This document shows positions 38,008 to 45,558 of a DNA stretch of 64,000 bases, one piece after another (within the stretch, counting starts at the first letter, position 1; each line of letters opens with the position of its first letter). A program made the translations under genes and the position numbers. This stretch comes from Qipengyuania sp. YIM B01966 (GTDB taxonomy: Bacteria; Pseudomonadota; Alphaproteobacteria; Sphingomonadales; Sphingomonadaceae): contig NZ_JADMNM010000005.1 in assembly GCF_016461955.1 (NCBI RefSeq), positions 124,001-188,000 on the forward strand, read 5' to 3'. Below the pieces are notes generated by a model. It ran no database searches. It worked only from the letters and a program-made list of their open reading frames with translations, and was not told the DNA's origin.

Positions 38008-39560
38008 CCGAACAGCCCGGCCGCCATGGCAGCGGCGACCGCGCCGCCGCCCGCCAGCGCCGCCAGCAGATAGCCCGGCCAGCGCCGTTCCTGCCGCGCG
38101 CGCCGCTCCCACATCAATTCGACGTGCGGCAGCGGTGGCGGTTCTGGCGCGCCGCCGCGCGGCGGATATTGCTCTTCCAGCCGGCGCAGCAATTGCGGTA
38201 GCCGCAGCAGCGTTTGCGTGTCTTCGCGGATCCGGTCCGCCAGGGCCGCCTCGGGCCCCAGCTCGTCGCGGATCCAGCCGCGCACAAACGGCGCCGCCAC
38301 GTCCCACAGATTGATCGTGGGATCGAGCTGGGTAGCGATGCCTTCGACCATCACCATGGTCTTTTGCAGCAGCAGCAGATGCGGCTGGGTCTGCATGTCG
38401 AAATCGCGGGTGATCGCGAACAGGCTGTCGAGCATCTGCCCGACGCTCAGTTCGCTGACGGGCTTGCCGCGCATCGGCTCGCCCACCGCGCGCAGCGCCG
38501 TCGCAAACTCTGCCACCGAATGGTGGCTCGGCACATAGCCGGCCTCGAAATGGATTTCCGCCACCCGGCGATAATTGCCGGTGGTCAGGCCATAGAGGAT
38601 TTCCGCCAGCCAGGCGCGCGCGCGCCGGTCGATCCGGCCCATGATGCCGAAATCGATCGCCACGATGGTCCCGTCAGCCTGCACGAACAGATTGCCCTGA
38701 TGCATGTCGGCATGGAAGAAGCCCGCGCTGATCGCCTGCGTCAGAAAGCCGAGCACCAGCCTCCGGGCGATGTCGGTCAGATCGTGGCCCGCGTCGATCA
38801 GCGCCGCGCGGTCGGAAATCTTGATTCCGTCGATCCATTCGACGGTCATCACCCGGCCGTTCGACCGGTCCCAGTCGATCCGCGGCACGCGGTAACCGGC
38901 AACGCTTTCCATTGCCTCGGCCAATTCGCTCGCTGCCGCCGCCTCGCGGCGCAGGTCGAGCTCGTTATTGGTCCAGCGCTTGAAATTGGCGATCGTCAGC
39001 CGCGGGCGAAGCCGGCTCGCCTCGCCGCCCAAAGCCTCGAGATGCGCGGCGGCCCATTCGTAGGTCTCGATATCGCGGGCAAACTTCTCGCGGATACCGG
39101 GGCGCAGCACCTTGACCGCCACCTGTTCGCCGCTGGTGGTGACCGCCCGGTGGACCTGCGCGATCGAGGCTGCGCCGATCGGCTGCGCATCAATCTCGGC
39201 GTAGAGCGTGTCGAGCGGCGCGGCGAAGCTCGCCTCGATCGCCTGGCGGATCTCCGTAAAGGGGACAGGCGGCAGGCTGTCCTGCAATGCCAGCAGATTG
39301 CGCGCCGCATCCTCGCCCACCAGGTCAGGACGGGTCGCCAGCGTCTGCCCCAGCTTGATCGCCGCCGGGCCAATCGCCCGAAACGCGCCGGCATAGTCAG
39401 GCTGGCGCGGCTGGCTGGCGGCGAAGCGCGCGATCCGGGTCAGCCGGCGGACCTGCGGCGGGGTGTTCGGGTCACGCTCGATCCCGCGCAGCGCGCCGTG
39501 GCGGGCCAGTGTGCGCCCCCATCTTAGCAGGCGCGTGATATGAACGGCGTCGGTGGTCAT
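38004..39560 (-). CDS. ubiB: UbiB atypical kinase-like protein of ubiquinone synthesis
   Basis: A 518-residue ABC1/ADCK family protein needed for coenzyme Q synthesis, now thought to be an ATPase or lipid-handling factor rather than the hydroxylase. KxGQ motif: AAIKLGQTLATRPDLV near residue 68. The Ala-rich nucleotide loop is IGAASIAQVHRAV near 125. The catalytic region is FFHADMHQGNLFVQ near residue 285, and metal-binding IDFGIMGRID follows. Two C-terminal helices anchor it in the membrane. It directly follows ubiE, 15 bases between. Confidence 0.95.
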   Translation of the reverse strand: MTTDAVHITRLLRWGRTLARHGALRGIERDPNTPPQVRRLTRIARFAASQPRQPDYAGAFRAIGPAAIKLGQTLATRPDLVGEDAARNLLALQDSLPPVPFTEIRQAIEASFAAPLDTLYAEIDAQPIGAASIAQVHRAVTTSGEQVAVKVLRPGIREKFARDIETYEWAAAHLEALGGEASRLRPRLTIANFKRWTNNELDLRREAAAASELAEAMESVAGYRVPRIDWDRSNGRVMTVEWIDGIKISDRAALIDAGHDLTDIARRLVLGFLTQAISAGFFHADMHQGNLFVQADGTIVAIDFGIMGRIDRRARAWLAEILYGLTTGNYRRVAEIHFEAGYVPSHHSVAEFATALRAVGEPMRGKPVSELSVGQMLDSLFAITRDFDMQTQPHLLLLQKTMVMVEGIATQLDPTINLWDVAAPFVRGWIRDELGPEAALADRIREDTQTLLRLPQLLRRLEEQYPPRGGAPEPPPLPHVELMWERRARQERRWPGYLLAALAGGGAVAAAMAAGLFG

Positions 39561-39575
39561 CGCGTGGCGGCCGGC

Positions 39576-40313
39576 TCAGGCCTTCCAGCCCGAATGGATA
39601 GCCACCAGACCGCCCATGATCGGCTCGACCCGCGTGCGGGTGAAGCCGGCATCGCGGATCATTGCCTCGAACGCCTTCATATCGGGGAAGCGGCGGATCG
39701 ATTCGATCAGATAGCGATAGGAATCAGCGTCACCGGCGATCGCCTTGCCCAGCTGGGGCACCAGCCGGTGCGAATAGAGGTCATAGGCTTCCTTGAAGCC
39801 GGGCCATTGGGTGGTTGAGAACTCGAGGCAGAAGAACCGCCCGCCGAATTTGAGCACCCGGTGCGCTTCGGCGAGAGCCGCCGGAATGTCGGTCACATTG
39901 CGGATGCCGAAGGCAATCGTGTAGGCATCGAACTGCCGCGCGGGGTAGCTCAGCCGCTCGGCGTTCTGGCATGACCAGACCAGCCCGTCGATCCCGCGCT
40001 TGAGCGCGCGCTCGACCCCGACATCGAGCATATCCTGATTGATATCGGCTACTGTCACTTCGGCGCCGGCGGCGGCCAGGCGAAAGGCAATGTCGCCCGT
40101 GCCGCCCGCCATATCGAGCACCGCCTCGCCCGACTGCGGCTTGACCCGGCGCACGAAGCGATCCTTCCACAGCCGGTGCATTCCGCCCGACATGGCATCG
40201 TTCATGATGTCGTATTTGGCGGCCACGCCCGAAAACACTTCGCCGACGCGGCGGGTCTTTTCCTCGGGCGCGACATCTTCATAGCCGAAAGAAACGGTGG
40301 TGCTGTCGCTCAT
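39576..40313 (-). CDS. ubiE: Ubiquinone/menaquinone C-methyltransferase UbiE
   Basis: SAM-dependent C-methyltransferase of ubiquinone synthesis. ATG 40313 gives 245 residues starting MSDSTTVSFGYEDVAPEEK; an upstream in-frame extension is antisense to mutM and was removed. Motifs are FSGVAAKYDIMNDAMSGGMH, the SAM loop AVLDMAGGTGDIAFRLAAAG near residue 65, and FGIRNVTDIPAALAEAHRVL near residue 140. It forms an operon with ubiB and is divergent from mutM with a 54-base gap. Confidence 0.95.
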   Translation of the reverse strand: MSDSTTVSFGYEDVAPEEKTRRVGEVFSGVAAKYDIMNDAMSGGMHRLWKDRFVRRVKPQSGEAVLDMAGGTGDIAFRLAAAGAEVTVADINQDMLDVGVERALKRGIDGLVWSCQNAERLSYPARQFDAYTIAFGIRNVTDIPAALAEAHRVLKFGGRFFCLEFSTTQWPGFKEAYDLYSHRLVPQLGKAIAGDADSYRYLIESIRRFPDMKAFEAMIRDAGFTRTRVEPIMGGLVAIHSGWKA

Positions 40314-40367
40314 GCCTCGCGCCTTAGGGGAGTTTCGGCAGGGGGCAAAGGCTGATAGCGGGTCCTC

Positions 40368-41180
40368 ATGCCGGAACTGCCCGAAGTCGAGACCACCGTG
40401 CGCGGCCTCGCCCGTTTCCTCGACGGCGCGCGGATTGAACGGGTGGCGCTCGCGCGGGCCGATCTGCGCCGACCGTTCCCGGTGGATTTCGTTCAGCGGG
40501 TGACGGGAGCGCGCGTCACCGGCCTGTCGCGGCGGGCCAAATACGGGCTGATCGCACTCGACCGGGGCGACACGATCATCTTCCATCTCGGCATGAGCGG
40601 ACGCTGGCGGATCGACCCGAGCGAACCTGACAAGCACGATCATCTGTCGCTGGAAACGGCCGATCACAGCTTCACGCTAAACGATCCGCGCCGATTCGGC
40701 TCGGTCGACCTGGTCGCTACCGACGCGCTCGATCAATGGCCCGGCATCGCCGCGCTTGGCCCCGAACCGTTGGGCGACGCACTGACCCCGCCGCACCTTG
40801 GCGCAGCCTTCGCCGGAAGGCGGCAGGCGATCAAGCTGCTGCTGCTCGACCAGCGCATCGTCGCCGGCCTTGGCAATATCTATGTCTGCGAGGCCTTGTT
40901 CATGGCCCGCATCCGCCCGACCAAAGCTGCCGGCAGCGTCTCGCGCGTGGCGCTGGCGCGGCTGGTCCCGGCGATCCGCGCGGTGCTGCTGCAATCGATC
41001 GAAGATGGCGGCTCAACCTTGCGCGATTATGCGCGGCCCGATGGCGAACTGGGCTATTTCGCCAGCCGCTTCGCCGTCTATGACCGCGAGGACGCGCCCT
41101 GCCCGCGCTGCCCCGGCACCATCCGGCGTATCGTTCAAGGTGGGCGGAGCACATGGTATTGCCCGCGCTGCCAGCGCTAG
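40368..41180 (+). CDS. mutM: Formamidopyrimidine-DNA glycosylase MutM (Fpg)
   Basis: Base-excision repair enzyme that removes 8-oxoguanine and nicks the abasic site. It is 270 residues. The N-terminal proline that forms the Schiff base and the catalytic Glu are in MPELPEVETTVRGLARFLDG. The helix-two-turn-helix region includes LDQRIVAGLGNIYVCEALFM. The C-terminal zinc finger is C-x2-C...C-x2-C (APCPRCPGTIRR and WYCPRCQR). The ubiE-mutM divergence is common in this class. Confidence 0.97.
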   Translation: MPELPEVETTVRGLARFLDGARIERVALARADLRRPFPVDFVQRVTGARVTGLSRRAKYGLIALDRGDTIIFHLGMSGRWRIDPSEPDKHDHLSLETADHSFTLNDPRRFGSVDLVATDALDQWPGIAALGPEPLGDALTPPHLGAAFAGRRQAIKLLLLDQRIVAGLGNIYVCEALFMARIRPTKAAGSVSRVALARLVPAIRAVLLQSIEDGGSTLRDYARPDGELGYFASRFAVYDREDAPCPRCPGTIRRIVQGGRSTWYCPRCQR

Positions 41181-41304
41181 GCGGTTGACCATGCGCGCAG
41201 CGCTCGCTAAGGGGCGCGCTTTCTGGCGTTCCGACGCCGCCTTTCGCTTGGACCGAACAAAGATTTGACGGCCGCCCGCACGGTGGCCCGTAGCAAGGAC
41301 GAAC

Positions 41305-41565
41305 ATGGCCAATACGCCGCAAGCCAAGAAGCGCATCCGCCGCAACCAGACCCGCGCCGCGATCAACGGTGCCCGCGTCAGCCGAATCCGCACTTTCGTG
41401 AAGAAGGTCGAAGCCGCCATCGAAGGCGGTGACAAGGATGCCGCCGCCGCCGCGCTCAAGGCCGCGCAGCCCGAAATGGCGCGCGGTGTCGCGCGCGGCG
41501 TAATGCACAAGAACACCGTCGCGCGCAAAATGTCGCGCCTGACCAAGCGCGTCGCCGCGCTCTGA
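41305..41565 (+). CDS. rpsT: 30S ribosomal protein S20
   Basis: An 86-residue basic helical protein that binds 16S rRNA near its 5' end. The start [20 protein letters not shown] is typical, and [19 protein letters not shown] closes it. Here, as in many alphaproteobacteria, rpsT lies immediately upstream of dnaA. A GNRA-loop hairpin follows 40 bases after its stop. Confidence 0.97.
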   Translation: MANTPQAKKRIRRNQTRAAINGARVSRIRTFVKKVEAAIEGGDKDAAAAALKAAQPEMARGVARGVMHKNTVARKMSRLTKRVAAL

Positions 41566-41604
41566 TTCGCTGCCGAGCGGGGCACCACCGCCCCCTCAAT
41601 TCGC

Positions 41605-41633
41605 ATGGCCGGCCCGGCAACGGGACCGGCCAT
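41605..41633 (+). terminator. Hairpin after rpsT
   Basis: ATGGCCGG/CCGGCCAT and CCCG/CGGG stack around a GCAA tetraloop with one bulged A. The stem is strong but the T-tract is weak (CATTCGCTTGTTCG), so termination is probable rather than certain. Confidence 0.6.
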
Positions 41634-42008
41634 TCGCTTGTTCGCCGCAGCTTTCCCCGATGGCGCCGTTGGTTAATGGCGACGACTCACGGATTTGCCG
41701 CGATTCGCCGCTCTGTTCAGGGGAAAAACACAGCGATTCAACGCTCTGAACGGGGCTCTGCGCGCTTTGCCGAGTCAACCGATTTATTTCAGATTTTTTG
41801 CAGCCGCGCCTCTTTACTCGCCTCGTCAACCGGCCATAAATCGGCGCTCTTCCGGAGCTGGACGGTCCGGGAATCACATGACGGGACGCCTCGGTCAGGC
41901 TGCATGTCGCCATGCGCGATTGTGCGGCGTGGAAAGCTATGGCCGGCGCGTTTGAGGGGCAGATTGGGCGCAGCGGAAGACCGCCGCGATCGGGGAAGGC
42001 GAGAGTTG
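41634..42008. other. Gene-free dnaA upstream region with repeats
   Basis: These 375 bases contain no credible gene although the dnaA frame stays open from 41676. Visible structure includes two imperfect direct copies of CGATTC-N2-CGCTCTG (41701 and 41734, 33 bases apart), a 9-bp inverted repeat CCGATTTAT/ATAAATCGG (41779-41787, 41836-41844), and an AT-rich run TTTATTTCAGATTTTTTG (about 41783-41800). I see no consensus DnaA box (TTATCCACA). It is the likely dnaA promoter and regulatory region; an origin role cannot be shown. Confidence 0.5.
41701..41755. repeat. Imperfect direct repeat upstream of dnaA
   Basis: CGATTCGCCGCTCTG at 41701 and CGATTCAACGCTCTG at 41734 share 13 of 15 positions, each followed by a C-rich/G-run (TTCAGGGG, AACGGGG). 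The facing GTTCAG and CTGAAC also make an inverted repeat between the copies. A regulator could bind here. Confidence 0.55.
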
Positions 42009-43466
42009 ATGAGCGAGCGGCCAGACCGTGCAGCCGCGCGGCGCAGCACGGGTGATGATGCGATGGAAGATCTCGAAGCGGTAAACCTGGCGGCCGACTG
42101 GTCGGACATCAGCCAGGGATTGCGCAAGGATCTGGGCCACCAACTCCACAGTCAATGGATCAAGCCGATCCAGGTCGGCGGGTTCTGCCACGAAACCGGC
42201 ACGCTCGATCTTTATCTGCCGACCGAATTTTCCGCCAATTGGGTGCAGGACCGCTTCGCCGACCGGCTCTCGCTGGCGTGGAAGATTGCCCGCAGCGAAG
42301 TGCGTCAGGTGCGCATCCAGGTTCATCCGGGCCGCCGGCAGATGGCCGAATTGCGTATCGGCGAACGCCGTCCGGCAAACGATTCAGATGGCGCGATGCT
42401 GGAAATCGGCGCTGGCGGAATCGGCGAATCGGGCTTCGCGTCCTCGGTCGGGCTGGACCCGTCACAGACATTTGCCGCCTTCGTCACCGGCGAGGCCAAT
42501 GTGCTCGCCTGCAACGCCGCGCAGCGCATGGCGGCGGCGGAAAAGCCGCAATTCTCGCCGCTCTATCTCAAGGCCGCGACCGGCCAGGGCAAGACGCATC
42601 TGCTGCACGCCATCGGCCATTCCTTCCTCGCAGCGCATCCGCGGGCACGGATTTTCTACTGCAGCGCCGAACGGTTCATGGTCGAATTCGTCCAGGCGCT
42701 GAAATCTGGTCAGACAATCGAATTCAAGGGCCGGTTGCGCAGCTTCGACCTGCTGCTGGTCGACGATATCCAGTTCATCATCGGCAAGGCGAGCGCGCAG
42801 GAGGAATTGCTCTACACGATCGACGCGCTGCTGGCCGAAGGCAAGCGGCTGGTCTTCGCCGCTGACCGCGCGCCCCAAGCCCTGGACGGGGTCGAACCGC
42901 GCCTGCTCAGCCGGCTGAGCATGGGCCTCGTGGCCGATATCCAGGCCGCCGATATCGAATTGCGCCGCAAGATCCTCGAATCGAAGCTGACGCGCTTTGC
43001 CCCCCTCGCCGTGCCCGAGGATGTGATCGATTTCCTCGCCCGCACCATCACCCGCAATATCCGCGAGCTGGTCGGGGGCCTCAACAAGCTGATCGCCTAT
43101 GCCCAGCTGACCGGGCAGGAGGTGTCGCTGCAGCTGGCCGAGGAACAGCTGACCGATATCCTCTCGGCCAATCGCCGGCGGATCACGATCGACGAAATCC
43201 AGCGCACCGTGTGCCAGTTCTACCGCATCGACCGCGCGGAAATGTCGAGCAAGCGGCGCGCCCGCGCGGTCGTCCGCCCGCGGCAGGTGGCGATGTATCT
43301 CGCCAAGGTGCTGACCCCGCGTTCCTATCCCGAGATCGGCCGCAAATTCGGCGGGCGCGACCATTCGACGGTGATCCACGCCGTCCGCCTGATCGAGGAT
43401 CTGCGTCAGCGCGATGCGGATATGGACGGCGATGTGCGGAGCCTGCTGCGCCAGCTCGAGAGCTGA
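42009..43466 (+). CDS. dnaA: Chromosomal replication initiator DnaA
   Basis: AAA+ protein that opens the origin and controls its own gene. ATG 42009 gives 485 residues; the open frame upstream has no DnaA sequence. Domain I includes LGHQLHSQWIKPIQVG. Walker A is KAATGQGKTHLLHAIGHSF near residue 193, Walker B is FDLLLVDDIQFIIGKASAQE near residue 250, and sensor 1 lies in VFAADRAP. Domain IV carries the DnaA signature IGRKFGGRDHSTVIHAVRLI near residue 448. The Walker A has TGQGKT in place of the usual GLGKT, seen in related genera. Confidence 0.96.
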   Translation: MSERPDRAAARRSTGDDAMEDLEAVNLAADWSDISQGLRKDLGHQLHSQWIKPIQVGGFCHETGTLDLYLPTEFSANWVQDRFADRLSLAWKIARSEVRQVRIQVHPGRRQMAELRIGERRPANDSDGAMLEIGAGGIGESGFASSVGLDPSQTFAAFVTGEANVLACNAAQRMAAAEKPQFSPLYLKAATGQGKTHLLHAIGHSFLAAHPRARIFYCSAERFMVEFVQALKSGQTIEFKGRLRSFDLLLVDDIQFIIGKASAQEELLYTIDALLAEGKRLVFAADRAPQALDGVEPRLLSRLSMGLVADIQAADIELRRKILESKLTRFAPLAVPEDVIDFLARTITRNIRELVGGLNKLIAYAQLTGQEVSLQLAEEQLTDILSANRRRITIDEIQRTVCQFYRIDRAEMSSKRRARAVVRPRQVAMYLAKVLTPRSYPEIGRKFGGRDHSTVIHAVRLIEDLRQRDADMDGDVRSLLRQLES

Positions 43467-43579
43467 CCCTTGAACCAGATAGGTTCTAATATACTCTAGG
43501 ATCGTTTCTCAGGGGTTATTCATCCTGTTGCGCACCTACCCTAGCGGGGATGTTGGAATCGTGCTGTACGGCGCTTGAA

Positions 43580-44410
43580 ATGGCCATGCTGGCACCCGAC
43601 CGCCTCGACCGCTTCGCGCGCCACATCGTCCTGCCGCAGATCGGCGGCGCGGGGCAGGTGTTGCTGGCCGGCGCGCATGTCGCGATTGCCGGGCTTGGCG
43701 GGATCGGCAGCCCGGTGCTGCATTATCTCGCCGCCGCCGGGATCGGCCGGTTGACGCTGGTGGATAATGGCGCGGTCGAGGCGAGCAACCTCCAGCGCCA
43801 GACGCTCTATACCGAACGCGATGTCGGCCATGGCAAGGCGGTCGCCGCGCGGCGCTGGCTGGCCGGCTTCGACAGCGCGATAAATGCCGAGATCGGCGAT
43901 TACCGGCTAGACCAGGTCACCGCGCCGGGCTTTGTCGCGGGCGCCGATCTGGTGATTGACGGGACCGACAATTTCGCCGCCCGCCTCGCCATCTCCGACG
44001 CCTGCGTAGCTGCCGGCGTGCCGCTGCTGTCGGCCGCCATCGGCCGCTTCCAGGGCCAGGTCGGCGCCTTTGCCGGCCACTTGGCCAATGAGCCCTGCTA
44101 CCGCTGCTTCGTCGGCGACGCCTTCGATGCCGAAGATTGCGACACTTGCGCCGATGACGGCGTGCTGGGCGCAATGGCCGGTTGGACCGGCAGCTTCGCG
44201 GCGATGCAGGCGGTCCGCGTGCTGGTCGCGCCGCAGATGGGCGAGGCGCAATGGGGCCGGCTGCACCTGCTCGACGGGCTGGCACCCGCGATGCGAGCGA
44301 TGCGGATCAGCAAGGATTCGGCGTGTAAGGGATGTGGTAACCTTGTTTACCCCCATACGTCATCCCAGCGAAAGCTGGGATCGCTCTCCGATCCGGCCGA
44401 CAACGCGTGA
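43580..44410 (+). CDS. HesA/MoeB/ThiF family adenylyltransferase
   Basis: E1-like enzyme that adenylates the C-terminal glycine of a sulfur-carrier protein such as MoaD or ThiS. ATG 43580 or 43586 leads into LDRFARHIVLPQIGGAGQ. The ATP loop is VAIAGLGGIGSPVLHYLAAA near residue 35, and DNGAVEASNLQRQTLYTERD follows. The catalytic Asp is in VIDGTDNFAARL. Zinc Cys pairs occur at CYRCFVGD and CKGCGNLV. The family part ends there; the last 20 or so residues (SSQRKLGSLSD...) are encoded by a palindromic repeat and are unlikely to be ancestral. Its stop overlaps the next GTG (GTGA). Confidence 0.88.
   Translation: MAMLAPDRLDRFARHIVLPQIGGAGQVLLAGAHVAIAGLGGIGSPVLHYLAAAGIGRLTLVDNGAVEASNLQRQTLYTERDVGHGKAVAARRWLAGFDSAINAEIGDYRLDQVTAPGFVAGADLVIDGTDNFAARLAISDACVAAGVPLLSAAIGRFQGQVGAFAGHLANEPCYRCFVGDAFDAEDCDTCADDGVLGAMAGWTGSFAAMQAVRVLVAPQMGEAQWGRLHLLDGLAPAMRAMRISKDSACKGCGNLVYPHTSSQRKLGSLSDPADNA
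44358..44385 (+). repeat. Palindromic REP-like element, left copy
   Basis: A 28-base unit with an internal hairpin: ATCCCAGC (44362-44369), GAAA loop, GCTGGGAT (44374-44381). It lies inside the 3' end of the ThiF-family gene. An exact reverse complement of all 28 bases occurs at 44700-44727. It resembles the widespread TCATxCCxGCGAAAGCxGGxAT intergenic repeats of proteobacteria. Confidence 0.9.
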
Positions 44411-44694
44411 AGGGCGGTTGGGTCTATATCCCTACCCACAAGCGCGAGGGCGTGCTGTACATCGGCGTAACGTCCGATCTGGCCACGCGGCTGCACCAGC
44501 ATCGCACCGGAACGGGGTGGGCATTTTGCCGCCGGTATGGGCTGGCTCGGCTGGTTCATGCCGAGCGCCACGACGATATCCATTGCGCCATCGCCCGCGA
44601 AAAAGCGATGAAAGCATGGCGCCGGGCTTGGAAGGTCGAACTGATCGAGAAGACCAATCCGGATTGGGATGATCTGCTCGAGCATCTCATTTGA
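44407..44694 (+). CDS. Small GIY-YIG nuclease-domain protein
   Basis: A 95-residue single-domain GIY-YIG protein of the UPF0213/YhbQ-like type. The GIY strand is WVYI near residue 5 and the YIG strand is VLYIGVTSDLATRLHQH near residue 16, with the conserved Arg in TRLHQH. The typical family tail is AIAREKAMKAWRRAWKVELI then NPDWDDLLEHL. GTG 44407 overlaps the ThiF stop by 4 bases. The gene is bracketed by inverted copies of a 28-base palindromic repeat, which suggests that nuclease and repeat form a unit. Its DNA or RNA target is unknown. Confidence 0.88.
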   Translation: MKGGWVYIPTHKREGVLYIGVTSDLATRLHQHRTGTGWAFCRRYGLARLVHAERHDDIHCAIAREKAMKAWRRAWKVELIEKTNPDWDDLLEHLI

Positions 44695-44699
44695 TCGAC

Positions 44700-44727
44700 A
44701 GCGATCCCAGCTTTCGCTGGGATGACG
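44700..44727 (-). repeat. Palindromic REP-like element, right copy
   Basis: An exact inverted copy of 44358-44385, beginning 5 bases after the GIY-YIG stop and ending 9 bases before the cobB stop. Similarity to the left copy extends some bases further inward (GATCGCT-N-TC-GATC). It may also serve as a shared transcript end for the two convergent genes. Confidence 0.9.
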
Positions 44728-44736
44728 ATTTTGGGG

Positions 44737-45453
44737 TTACAACCCCACCATCTCCTCCACCCATGCCGGCACCAGCGCGCTTGCTGGCCCCAGCCGCGTT
44801 TCGTGAAACCAGCCCGAGCCTTCGCTGCGTTCGAGGTTGAGTTCCAGCGTCGCCGCGCCTACTTGCCGCGCATCGCGCACGAAACCAGCGGCGGGGTAGA
44901 CCGCGCCCGAGGTGCCGATGGACACGAACAAATCCGCCTTGCGCAGGGCGGCGTATATCTCGCCCATCCGGTAGGGCATTTCGCCGAACCACACGACATC
45001 GGGGCGCAGCGCCCTTGCCTGGCAAACCGGGCAAGGCGGGCGGTCAATCAGGGCTCCGCGCCAGTCGCTCCGCACCCCGCAGGCCTCGCACAACGCCTTC
45101 AGATGTTCGCCGTGCATATGCACTACGCGGCGCGCACCGGCGCGTTCGTGCAGATCATCGACGTTCTGCGTAACGATGAGCAGCTCTCCCGACCATTGGG
45201 CATCGAGCCGCGCCAGCGCGTCGTGCGCCGGGTTAGGCACCTTGGTCTGGATCGCGGCGCGGCGCATGTCGTAGAACCGGTGGACCAGATCGGGGTCGCG
45301 GGCGAAGGCTTCGGGGGTGGCGACATCTTCCACCCGGTGCTGTTCCCACAGGCTCGGCCCGCCATCGGCGCCGCTGCGGAAGGTGTCGATCCCGCTTTCG
45401 GCCGAAATCCCCGCCCCGGTCAGGATGACGATGTTGCGGAACTGACCTGCCAT
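44737..45453 (-). CDS. cobB: NAD-dependent protein deacylase, sirtuin class III (CobB)
   Basis: Removes acyl groups from protein lysines using NAD+. The 238 residues show VILTGAGISAESGIDTFRSG near residue 9, TQNVDDLHERAG near residue 95, the catalytic HMHGEHL near residue 113, and four zinc Cys (C-x2-C, C-x2-C). WFGEMPYRMGEI and SIGTSGAVYPAAGF complete the fold. FYDMRRAAIQ supplies the Tyr-x-x-Arg pair that in SIRT5 and CobB binds succinyl or malonyl groups, so desuccinylase activity is expected. It is divergent from dapB across a repeat pair. Confidence 0.94.
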   Translation of the reverse strand: MAGQFRNIVILTGAGISAESGIDTFRSGADGGPSLWEQHRVEDVATPEAFARDPDLVHRFYDMRRAAIQTKVPNPAHDALARLDAQWSGELLIVTQNVDDLHERAGARRVVHMHGEHLKALCEACGVRSDWRGALIDRPPCPVCQARALRPDVVWFGEMPYRMGEIYAALRKADLFVSIGTSGAVYPAAGFVRDARQVGAATLELNLERSEGSGWFHETRLGPASALVPAWVEEMVGL

Positions 45454-45454
45454 G

Positions 45455-45555
45455 TATCCCCGCTCGTCCTGAGCTTGTCGAAGGACGCTGTTTGCTCGTA
45501 AGCGGCAATTTGAACAAATCGCGGGGCTTGGACAAGCTCAGCCTGAGCGGGGTAT
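45455..45555. repeat. Inverted pair of a second palindromic repeat family
   Basis: The left copy (about 45455-45486) reads TATCCCCGCTC, then GTCCTGAGCTTGTCGAAGGA. The right copy (about 45523-45555) is its imperfect reverse complement, sharing CCCCGCTC and CTGAGCTTGTC-N-AAG. Copy 1 also folds on itself (GTCCT...AGGAC). This is the common CTGAGCTTGTCGAAG element of many proteobacterial genomes. The pair fills the cobB-dapB divergent gap, so the promoters must lie within or between the copies. Confidence 0.85.
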
Positions 45556-45558
45556 CTC

